NCBI RefSeq assembly: GCF_007989625.1 | Contig: NZ_BJUK01000007.1 | Span: 1-64,000, forward strand | Length of the DNA stretch: 64,000 bases | Reading direction: 5' to 3' | DNA from: Bisbaumannia pacifica | Lineage (GTDB): Bacteria > Pseudomonadota > Gammaproteobacteria > Pseudomonadales > Halomonadaceae | Part shown: piece after piece, positions 57,384 through 64,000 of the stretch | How the letters are laid out: every line of letters begins with the position of its first letter | Numbering within the stretch: position 1 is the first letter of the stretch | Translations under genes and position numbers: made by a program | The notes under the pieces: model-generated | Told to the model about the DNA's origin: nothing | What the model saw: only the letters and a program-made list of their open reading frames with translations | The model's database searches: none

Positions 57384-57595
57384 TCACTTTTGGTGCAGAT
57401 GTTTGATTTTTTGCACAAGGCTGGTGCCTTGTCGTGCCCCGTTATCCCCACGGGTCCTCTTTACTCTTCGGAATCTCGTCGGGCGCTTGTCTCTCCCTTG
57501 CTTGTCAATTATCTTTGTCGCCCGTGAAAGATAAGATACATAAACGTCGACAAAATTAAATTCTTACGATAATTCAAGTCTAGAGGCAGACACCC

Positions 57596-59032
57596 ATGAC
57601 GGATTCCCCTTCCGGAACCCAATTGACCCGCGTGCTGGCGCGCAAGGATGTGCTGGCGCTGGCCTTCGGTGCCATGATCGGCTGGGGCTGGATCGTGCTC
57701 ACCGGTAGCTGGATTCAGTCCGCCGGCAGTCTCGGCGCCATCGCCGCCTTTATTCTCGGTGGTATCGCCATCGTGCTGGTGGGGCTGACCTACGCCGAGC
57801 TGGCCTCGGCCATGCCCCAGGTGGGCGGCGAGCATGTCTACAGCTACCGGGCACTCGGTCATTTCGCGTCCTTCTTCTGTACCTGGGCCATCGCCCTGGG
57901 CTATGTGAGTGTGGTGGCCTTCGAGGCGGTGGCGCTGCCCACCGTGGTGGAGCATCTCTTCCCCGGCTATGCGGTGGGGCAGCTGTGGACCATCGCCGGC
58001 TGGGACGTTCAGGCCACCTGGGTGGCGGTGGGCGTCGCCGGCTCGCTGGCAATGATGGCGATCAACTATGTGGGCATCCGCACCGCGGCCCTGGTCCAGA
58101 AGGTGGTCACCTTGCTGATCCTGGTGGTGGGCGTGATGTTTATCACCGGGGCGCTGTTCGAGGGCGAGCGGTCCACCATGGAGCCGCTGTTCAACACCTC
58201 CGAGGGGGTGATGGGCGGCATCATGATGGTGCTGATCATGGTGCCCTTCATGTTCGTCGGTTTCGATGTGATTCCCCAGGCCGCCGAGGAGATCAACCTG
58301 CCGTTCCGCGAGATCGGCCGGGTACTGATGATCTCGGTGATCCTGGCGGTGTTCTGGTATGCGCTGATCATCCTCGGCACCTCCCTGATGCTGGATGCCG
58401 AGGCCCTGGGGGCCAGCTCCCTGGCGGTCCCGGATGCCATGCAGGCGGTCTTCCAGGCGCCTTGGGCGGGTAACCTGATGGTGCTGGCGGGCATCGCCGG
58501 GATCATCACCAGCTGGAACGCCTTCTACGTGGGGGGCTCCCGGGCCATCTATGCCCTGGCCCACTCCGGAATGTTGCCGGCCTTCCTGGCCAAGCTGCAC
58601 CCCAAGCACCGCACCCCCACCAATGCCATCCTGCTGATGGGGCTGCTCTCCTGCATCGCGCCATTCTTCGGGCGGCCGGCACTGGTATGGCTGGTGGTCG
58701 CCGGCGGCCTGGGTATCGTGATCGCCTACCTCTTCGTGTCGCTCTCCTTCGTGGTGCTGCGAATCAAGGAGCCGGGCATGGCACGGCCTTTCAAGGTGCG
58801 TCAGGGCATGGCGGTGGGGGTGGTCGCCGTCCTGCTCTCCCTGGGCCTGATCGCACTCTACCTACCGGGTAGCCCCTCGGCCCTGGCGCCGGTGGAGTGG
58901 ACCCTATTCCTGGGGTGGATGGGCCTGGGCCTGGTGCTCTACGGCTGGTCCCGGGCGCGCTATGGCGTCGCCTTCAGCGACAAGATGATGTATCGCGAGC
59001 TGGCCGGCGCCGATCCCTATCCCGGACGCTGA
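57596..59032 (+). CDS. APC superfamily amino acid/amine permease
   Basis: 478 residues with 12 predicted membrane helices. TM1 has the unwound GAMIGWGWIVLTGSWI segment where substrates bind, and PQVGGEHVYSYRALG follows TM2. The substrate cannot be read from sequence. The downstream, opposite-strand XRE-cupin regulator suggests a link to polyamine or amino acid use. The 212-base upstream gap is AT-rich near 57530-57580 and should hold the promoter. Confidence 0.88.
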   Translation: MTDSPSGTQLTRVLARKDVLALAFGAMIGWGWIVLTGSWIQSAGSLGAIAAFILGGIAIVLVGLTYAELASAMPQVGGEHVYSYRALGHFASFFCTWAIALGYVSVVAFEAVALPTVVEHLFPGYAVGQLWTIAGWDVQATWVAVGVAGSLAMMAINYVGIRTAALVQKVVTLLILVVGVMFITGALFEGERSTMEPLFNTSEGVMGGIMMVLIMVPFMFVGFDVIPQAAEEINLPFREIGRVLMISVILAVFWYALIILGTSLMLDAEALGASSLAVPDAMQAVFQAPWAGNLMVLAGIAGIITSWNAFYVGGSRAIYALAHSGMLPAFLAKLHPKHRTPTNAILLMGLLSCIAPFFGRPALVWLVVAGGLGIVIAYLFVSLSFVVLRIKEPGMARPFKVRQGMAVGVVAVLLSLGLIALYLPGSPSALAPVEWTLFLGWMGLGLVLYGWSRARYGVAFSDKMMYRELAGADPYPGR

Positions 59033-59050
59033 TTCACCGCGAGCCGAACC

Positions 59051-59080
59051 CAAAAGCCCCGGTCATTGACCGGGGCTTTT
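59051..59080. terminator. Bidirectional intrinsic terminator
   Basis: CAAAAGCCCCGGTCA and TGACCGGGGCTTTTG form a perfect 15-bp palindrome with T-runs on both strands, between convergent permease and regulator genes. Confidence 0.95.
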
Positions 59081-59099
59081 GCGTCGTGGAAACGATGGC

Positions 59100-59732
59100 T
59101 CAGACCGCATCGCCCCGGGTACAGACCGAGAGCACCACGGCGTCCTCGTCGCTGACCGAGATCAGCGCATGGCCCATGTCGCTGTCGAAGTAGATGCTGT
59201 CGCCGCGCTCCAGGCGCAGCGGCTCATAGAACTCGGTGTAGAGCAGGATCTCGCCGTCGAGGACGATCAGGAACTCCTCGCCGTCGTGGCGAACCCACTC
59301 ATGGAATTCCTCGAAGTGGCGAGCCCGAACGATGGTCTTGAAGGGAATCATGCGCTTCTGCGCCAGTTGCCAGGAGAGCAACTCGTGCTCGTAGGTGGGG
59401 GTCGGATGAAGCTGGCCTTCGCCGACCCGGGTGAGGTCGCGCCGCCCCAGGGTGCGCTGTTGGGTCTTGGGGGGGCTGAGCAGCTGGGGCAGGTCGATGT
59501 TGAGACCGGTGATCAGCTTCTGCACCGCGCTGAAGGTCGGCGAGATCTGATCGTTCTCGATCTTCGACAGGGTGGAGCGGGCCAGGCCGGTGCGTTGGCT
59601 GACGTCGTCCAGGGTCCAGTGGTTGGCGAGACGGATCTCCTTGAGCCGCTCGCCGAGTCGCAGCGGCTCGACGAAGGCCTTGCGTCCCGAGGCGATACGC
59701 AGGGCGGCGGCCTGATCGGTGGTGGCGGTCAT
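59100..59732 (-). CDS. XRE-family regulator with cupin domain
   Basis: 210 residues. HTH at about 26-80 (LGERLKEIRLANHWTLDDVS, TGLARSTLSKIENDQISPT) and a C-terminal cupin (about 130-205: HDGEEFLIVLDGEILLYTEF, GDSIYFDSDMGHAL). Regulators of this PuuR-like architecture bind a small ligand in the cupin and control amino acid or polyamine genes. The adjacent permease is a likely target; inference. Confidence 0.88.
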   Translation of the reverse strand: MTATTDQAAALRIASGRKAFVEPLRLGERLKEIRLANHWTLDDVSQRTGLARSTLSKIENDQISPTFSAVQKLITGLNIDLPQLLSPPKTQQRTLGRRDLTRVGEGQLHPTPTYEHELLSWQLAQKRMIPFKTIVRARHFEEFHEWVRHDGEEFLIVLDGEILLYTEFYEPLRLERGDSIYFDSDMGHALISVSDEDAVVLSVCTRGDAV

Positions 59733-59848
59733 AGGGCGGGTTCACTATAGGAAAAAACTTTCCCCAAAGCGTACCATAGAACGCCCACCGCCGTGGGGCG
59801 GCGCCTGTCCCCCGGCGACACCGGGATAGGCAGCGGCGTCAGCCTGGG

Positions 59849-60784
59849 TCAGCCCTCGAAGGGCAGCCCGAGCAGCGCCCGCACATGGGCCTCGGCGCAG
59901 CGTCCCAGGGAATCCAGGTCATAGCCGCCCTCGAGCACCGAGACCAGGCGGTTGTCGGCGAAGCGGGCGGCGATCTCCAGGGCGAAGCGGGTGACCCAGT
60001 CATAGTCGGCCTCGGTGAGGCAGAGTTCCGCCAGGGGATCGTCGCGGTGACCGTCGAAGCCCGCCGAGACCAGTACCAGCTCCGGCCGGAAGGCCTCCAG
60101 GGCCGGCCGCCAGTCGCGCTCGATGGCCGCCCGGAAGCGGGCGCCATCGCTGCCGGCGGGCAGCGGCGTATTGATCACGTTGGCGTGCTCCGCCTTGAGG
60201 TAGCGCCAGGGGTAGAGCGGATACTGATAGCTGGAGCAGACCAGCACCCCGGGATCGTCCTTGAAGATGTCCACGGTGCCGTTGCCCTGATGGACGTCGA
60301 AATCGAGGATGGCGATGCGCTGCGCCCCATAACGCGCCCGCGCATGGGCCGCACCCACCGCCACGTTATTGAAGAAGCAGAAGCCCATGGCCTCGCTGGC
60401 CTCGGCGTGGTGCCCCGGCGGACGCACCGCACAGAAGACGTTGTCGGCCTGGTGCCGGTAGACCTGATCGACGCCGCGAATCACCGCACCGGCGGCACAC
60501 CGGGCCGCATCGAGGCTGGCGGGATTCATCAGGGTGTCGCCGTCCAGGGAGATCAGCCCCTGCTCGGGGACGCACTTGATCAGCGACTGGAGATGGCGAT
60601 GCGGATGCACCCGTTCGAGTTGCTCGTCGCTGGCCGGCTTGGCCTCGGACTGCATGGTCTGCTGAAGCAGGCCGCTCAGCGACAGGCGGGCCCGAATCGC
60701 CTCGAGGCGCAGTGGGCTCTCGGGATGCTCCGGCCCCATATGGTGGTCGAGGCAGCGGGGATGGGTGATATAGGCGGTGATCAT
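59849..60784 (-). CDS. Class II histone-deacetylase-family amidohydrolase
   Basis: 311 residues. All hallmark motifs are present: RPPGHHAE (catalytic His pair), FCFFNNVAVGA, DFDVHQGNGT (zinc-binding Asp and His), SAGFDGHRDDPLAE (second zinc Asp) and EGGYD (catalytic Tyr). Bacterial members deacetylate proteins (AcuC-like) or polyamines. Divergently placed next to a Pat-type lysine acetyltransferase, which favours protein deacetylation, though the permease and PuuR-like regulator leave polyamines possible. Confidence 0.9.
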   Translation of the reverse strand: MITAYITHPRCLDHHMGPEHPESPLRLEAIRARLSLSGLLQQTMQSEAKPASDEQLERVHPHRHLQSLIKCVPEQGLISLDGDTLMNPASLDAARCAAGAVIRGVDQVYRHQADNVFCAVRPPGHHAEASEAMGFCFFNNVAVGAAHARARYGAQRIAILDFDVHQGNGTVDIFKDDPGVLVCSSYQYPLYPWRYLKAEHANVINTPLPAGSDGARFRAAIERDWRPALEAFRPELVLVSAGFDGHRDDPLAELCLTEADYDWVTRFALEIAARFADNRLVSVLEGGYDLDSLGRCAEAHVRALLGLPFEG

Positions 60785-60887
60785 GGTGGGCTCCGGCCAG
60801 GAAGCCCTACCTTAAACGCGGGGTGGCCTTGCATGACAGTGCCAATAAGTCGTACACAGGGGGCTGACCGATGCGGGGGAATCAGCG

Positions 60888-63635
60888 GTGAGCACACGTT
60901 TTTTGAGACATTTCTTCGAGCCGAGCAGCGTGGCAGTGATCGGGGCCTCGGAGAAGCCCCACTCCATGGGCGGACTGGTGATCCGCAACCTGCTGGAGGG
61001 TGACTTCCCGGGGCCGCTCTGGGCGGTCAATCGCAAGGGCTATGCCAGCGTGCACGGCCAGCCCTGCGTGGCGCGGATAGAGGCACTGCCGGAGGTGCCG
61101 GATCTGGCGGTGATCTGTACGCCGGTGGCTACCCTGCCCAAGCTGATCGGGCGCCTGGGGAGCTTCGGCGTCAAGGCGGCCCTGGTGCTCTCGGGGGGCT
61201 CCCACCTCGACGACGGCGCCGACGGCGAGGGCTCGATCCGCACGCGCATGCTGGCGGCGGCCCGCCCCTCGGGGATTCGCGTGCTGGGCCCGGAGTGCAT
61301 GGGTATCGTGGTGCCGGGGCGGCGCCTCAACGCTACCTACGCCGGCCAGCCGGTCAAGGCCGGGAAGGTGGCCTACCTGGGGCAATCTGGCATGCTGGGC
61401 AATGCCATGATCGATTGGGCGGCGGGACGCGGCATCGGCTTCTCGCACCTGGTGACCCTGGGCGACAGCGTCGATGTCCTGCTCCCCGACCTGATCGACT
61501 ACATCAACCAGTACGCCCCCGCCCAGGCGCTGCTGCTGCATCTGGAACGCATCCACGACGCCCAGCATTTCATGACCGCGCTGCGCGAGGCCTCGCGACA
61601 TCGCCTGGTGCTGGCCATCAAGAGCGGCCGCACCGCGGCCTCGGACCTCTCGGGGCTTCCGCCCACCCCGGGGGTGGCCAATCGCGATGTCATCTTCGAT
61701 GCGGCGCTGGCGCGGGCCGGGGTGGTCCGGGTCAACGACTCCGATGAGCTCTTCGATGCCCTGGAGACCCTGTCGCGCATGAAGCCGCTGCGCGGCGACC
61801 GCCTGGCCATCGTCGCCAACGGCCTGGGGCCGGCGATGCTGGCCATCGACAAGCTGATCAGCGCCGGGGGACGCCTGGCCGAGTTCACCGACACGACCCG
61901 CGAGGCGTTGCTGGCGGCAGATTTCGACATGACCCTGCCGGGACGCAACCCAGTGGACCTGGGCAGCGACGCGACCCCAGAGCGGCTGGTGGAGGCGCTG
62001 GCACTGGTGGCCGCCGATGCCAACGTGGACGCGGTGCTGGTGGTGCATGCGCCGACCCGGCTGGCCCCGGCCAAGGCCACCGCCGAGGCGCTGATCGCCA
62101 ACCGCAAGCGCTTCCGGCGCAACCTGCTGACCAGTTGGATGGGCCTGGAGGAGGCCATGGCGGCCCGCCATGAATGCCACCTGGCGGGGCTGCCCACTTA
62201 TATGTCGCCGGAGAAGGCGGTCAAGGCCTTTATGCATATGGTCGACTATCAGCGCGTCCAGGCGCTGCTCCAGGAGACCCCTCCGAGCCTGCCGTTCACT
62301 ACCTCGGCGGCGAGTCGCGACCGCTGTCGGACGCTGATCGATCGCGCCTGGTCCGCCGGACGCCGGCGCCTGAGCCATAGCGAAACCGCCCAGGTGCTGT
62401 CCGCCTACGGCATCGAGGCGGCGCCGTCCCGTTATCCCACCACGGCGGCGGAGGGCGAGGCGGCGGCCGCCGAGCTCGAGGGGCCCCTGGCCCTGAAGGT
62501 GGTGCACGACCATAACTGCACCCCCTTTCGCTATCGGCGCCATCCCCACAAGCTCTCCGCCGGGCTGCTGCAGGACCTGGAGAGTCCCGCCCAGGTGGCC
62601 GAGGGCATGCATCGACTGGCCGACAAGGTGGCGGAGAAGTTTCCCGACAGCTCGATCCACGAGTTCTGCCTGCAGCCCATGCAGCGCGGCAAGCACTCCA
62701 TGCAGCTGTGTGCCGGCATCACCCGGGACCCGGTGTTCGGCCCGGTCATCCTCTTCGGTATCGGCGGTTACAAGGTCAATGTCCTGGCGGATCGTCAGGT
62801 GGCGCTGCCGCCGCTCAATATCACCCTGGCCGACGACCTGATTCAGCGCACCCATGCCGCGCGGCTGATTCGCGAGCACTCCCGGGACCCGGAGCGCGAC
62901 CTGGAGCGACTGCGCCGCCTGCTGGTGCAGCTCTCCCAGCTGGCCGCCGACCTGCCGCGGCTGCAGGGCCTGGAGATCAACCCCCTGGTGCTCAATCGCG
63001 ATGGCATGGTGGCGGTGGACTTCGCCATGGACCTGGGGGCCCCAGCGCGCCACGCCATCATGCCCTACCCGGAGGAGCTACGGGAGTGGCTGACCCTGCC
63101 CAATGGCATGCAGGTGGAGGTGCGACCGATCCGTGCCGAGGATGCGCCCCTGATCACCGGCTTCCATACCCAACTCTCCGAGGAGAGCATCCGCTTTCGC
63201 TACTTCCACAACAAGGCGTCGCTGACCCAGCGCGATCTCTCGATGCTGGCGCATATCAACTACGATCGGCAGATGGCCTTTATCGCCGAGCGTCATGGTG
63301 AGGAGGGCGACAAGGAGATGCTGGGGGTGGTGCGGGTCTGGAACGACCCGGACAATATTCGTACCGAGTTTTCCATCATCATCCGCGATGACCTCCAGGG
63401 GCAGGGCCTGGGCAGCCTGCTGATGAACAAGATGATTCGTTACTGCAAGGGGGTGGGGACCCTGGAGATGGTCGGCCAGATCATGGTGGACAATCATCCC
63501 ATGCGGGCGCTGATGAAACACCTGGGCTTCCGGCTGCGCTACAACATGGAGGAACAGGTGGTCGATGCCACCCTGCGCCTGAACGAACCGAGTAGCGAAT
63601 GGCAACGCCACCGTCTGGAGAGTCAGCCGGATTGA
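60888..63635 (+). CDS. pat: Pat-type protein lysine acetyltransferase (acyl-CoA synthetase-like plus GNAT)
   Basis: 915 residues. An NDP-forming acyl-CoA synthetase-like region (CoA-binding EPSSVAVIGASEKPHSMGG at residue ~8, ligase-CoA domain with GQSGMLGNAMIDWAAGRG, ATP-grasp about 495-720) is fused to a C-terminal GNAT domain (about 735-890, with QGQGLGSLLMNKM for acetyl-CoA). The segment GRTAASDLSGLPPTPGVANRD lacks the SHTG phosphohistidine of active synthetases, as in Pat/YfiQ, so the front part is probably a sensor. Acetylates metabolic enzymes such as Acs. The 3' end is part of a tandem repeat. Confidence 0.92.
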   Translation: MSTRFLRHFFEPSSVAVIGASEKPHSMGGLVIRNLLEGDFPGPLWAVNRKGYASVHGQPCVARIEALPEVPDLAVICTPVATLPKLIGRLGSFGVKAALVLSGGSHLDDGADGEGSIRTRMLAAARPSGIRVLGPECMGIVVPGRRLNATYAGQPVKAGKVAYLGQSGMLGNAMIDWAAGRGIGFSHLVTLGDSVDVLLPDLIDYINQYAPAQALLLHLERIHDAQHFMTALREASRHRLVLAIKSGRTAASDLSGLPPTPGVANRDVIFDAALARAGVVRVNDSDELFDALETLSRMKPLRGDRLAIVANGLGPAMLAIDKLISAGGRLAEFTDTTREALLAADFDMTLPGRNPVDLGSDATPERLVEALALVAADANVDAVLVVHAPTRLAPAKATAEALIANRKRFRRNLLTSWMGLEEAMAARHECHLAGLPTYMSPEKAVKAFMHMVDYQRVQALLQETPPSLPFTTSAASRDRCRTLIDRAWSAGRRRLSHSETAQVLSAYGIEAAPSRYPTTAAEGEAAAAELEGPLALKVVHDHNCTPFRYRRHPHKLSAGLLQDLESPAQVAEGMHRLADKVAEKFPDSSIHEFCLQPMQRGKHSMQLCAGITRDPVFGPVILFGIGGYKVNVLADRQVALPPLNITLADDLIQRTHAARLIREHSRDPERDLERLRRLLVQLSQLAADLPRLQGLEINPLVLNRDGMVAVDFAMDLGAPARHAIMPYPEELREWLTLPNGMQVEVRPIRAEDAPLITGFHTQLSEESIRFRYFHNKASLTQRDLSMLAHINYDRQMAFIAERHGEEGDKEMLGVVRVWNDPDNIRTEFSIIIRDDLQGQGLGSLLMNKMIRYCKGVGTLEMVGQIMVDNHPMRALMKHLGFRLRYNMEEQVVDATLRLNEPSSEWQRHRLESQPD

Positions 63636-63790
63636 TGCCGTGAGAGGGCGCCGTCGAACCGGCTTGTAACAACTGAATGGCAACGCCACCGTCTGGAGAG
63701 TCAACCGGATTGATGCCGTGAGAGGCCGCCGTCGAACCGGCTCATGACAACTGAATGGTGGCGTCACCGCCTGCAGAGTCAGCCGGATTA
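63597..63790 (+). repeat. 78-bp tandem repeats at the end of pat
   Basis: GAATGGCAACGCCACC starts copies at 63597 and 63675, and GAATGGTGGCGTCACC a partial third at 63753, giving a period of 78 bp. Unit 1 includes the last 12 pat codons and the stop; later units repeat this as non-coding sequence, with an in-frame TGA in unit 2 and TAA in unit 3. Confidence 0.9.
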
Positions 63791-63810
63791 AGCACCGGAC
63801 GGCGTAAGAC

Positions 63811-63834
63811 GACGGCCACCCTGGAGTGACCGTC
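63811..63834. terminator. Possible weak terminator between pat and pdxH
   Basis: GACGGCCAC and GTGACCGTC form a stem with one mismatch around CCTGGA. No clear T-run on either strand; convergent genes make a terminator likely here, but this one is weak. Confidence 0.3.
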
Positions 63835-63851
63835 GACGTCTGGCGAGCTCC

Positions 63852-64000
63852 TCAGGGAGCCAGACGCACCTTGCTCCACTGGCCGTCGCGCAGGCTGTAG
63901 CGTACCCGGTCGTGAAGGCGGCTGGGCTGGCCTTGCCAGAACTCGATCATCTCGGGGATGACCCGATAGCCGCCCCAGTTGGCCGGGCGCATCACCGGTT
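63852..64000 (-). CDS. pdxH: Pyridoxamine 5'-phosphate oxidase, C-terminal part
   Basis: Only the last ~48 codons lie in the window. They read [20 protein letters not shown], then RLHDRVRY and a final VRLAP, the conserved FMN- and PLP-binding C-terminus of PdxH, which makes pyridoxal phosphate from the pyridoxine or pyridoxamine form. The start is beyond the right edge. Confidence 0.93.
   Translation of the reverse strand, partial: PVMRPANWGGYRVIPEMIEFWQGQPSRLHDRVRYSLRDGQWSKVRLAP

Noticed and set aside
63640-63725. GCCGTGAGAGG in the pat repeats as further members of the hairpin family
   Set aside because: The sequences after GTGA do not complement the preceding bases, so no GNRA hairpin forms; resemblance is partial and outside the prophage.
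1-64000. CRISPR array
   Set aside because: Repeats found (22-bp iterons, hairpin family, 78-bp and 153-bp units) lack the regular repeat-spacer structure, and no cas gene is present.

Overview
The window reads as two joined parts: the structural half of a podovirus-like prophage (about 1 to 42.37 kb) and ordinary chromosomal genes of a high-GC gammaproteobacterium (42.38 to 64 kb). The host genes (tusBCDE, acpH, moaB/moeA, a periplasmic formate dehydrogenase operon with its DUF3305/DUF3306 accessory genes, fdhD, pat, pdxH) fit Halomonas or a close relative; that assignment is inference from gene content and base composition.

Prophage, left to right on the + strand: a replication module with a helix-turn-helix initiator whose coding sequence carries regularly spaced iteron-like repeats (0.1-1.9 kb); a nin-like block of small coupled genes (DUF1367, DUF1364, RusA-like; 1.9-3.9 kb); a gene in the position of a late regulator; two cargo genes (AT-rich DUF2971, DUF3892); lysis genes (GH108 endolysin, two holin-like proteins); a counter-oriented membrane moron and an exported protein; terminase, portal, scaffold and capsid (9.0-16.1 kb); adaptor, tail and receptor-binding genes (16.2-25.6 kb); presumed internal virion proteins; and a 3,636-residue polyvalent protein joining pyrophosphatase-like, ParB-like, DEAH helicase, adenine methyltransferase and metallopeptidase-like domains (29.0-39.9 kb). 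There is no sheath, tube or tape-measure gene, so a short-tailed particle is inferred. Integrase and repressor are not visible and probably lie left of base 1. An SOS-controlled umuDC pair and a tRNA-Ser(UGA), whose 3' end faces the prophage, mark the likely right boundary.

The most unusual signals are in the prophage. (1) A family of small hairpins with a fixed GTGA (GNRA) loop and co-varying stems sits just upstream of lysis, packaging, capsid and tail genes, usually with Shine-Dalgarno-like GAGG in the loop and 3' stem. (2) Two apparently real genes are nested in the +1 frame inside linkers of the giant gene, each with a good ribosome site and a local switch of codon bias; the portal 3' end shows the same signature, and a holin gene shows a weaker version.

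Host part: a Nudix hydrolase, a YccA-like membrane protein, the tusDCBE sulfur relay for tRNA thiolation and acpH run rightward. moeA, moaB and a DUF1244 gene run leftward, followed by a leftward operon DUF3305-DUF3306-ferredoxin-TorD-like-TAT protein-fdhA-(42-codon Cys-rich mini-ORF)-fdhB-fdhC, with fdhD divergent. MoaB/MoeA (molybdenum cofactor synthesis) beside a molybdenum enzyme and FdhD (its sulfuration) make one functional neighbourhood. After an APC transporter and an XRE-cupin regulator come a deacetylase-family gene and, divergently, a Pat-type lysine acetyltransferase. Three gene ends (moaB/moeA, fdhA/fdhB, pat) carry short tandem duplications. The window ends inside pdxH.
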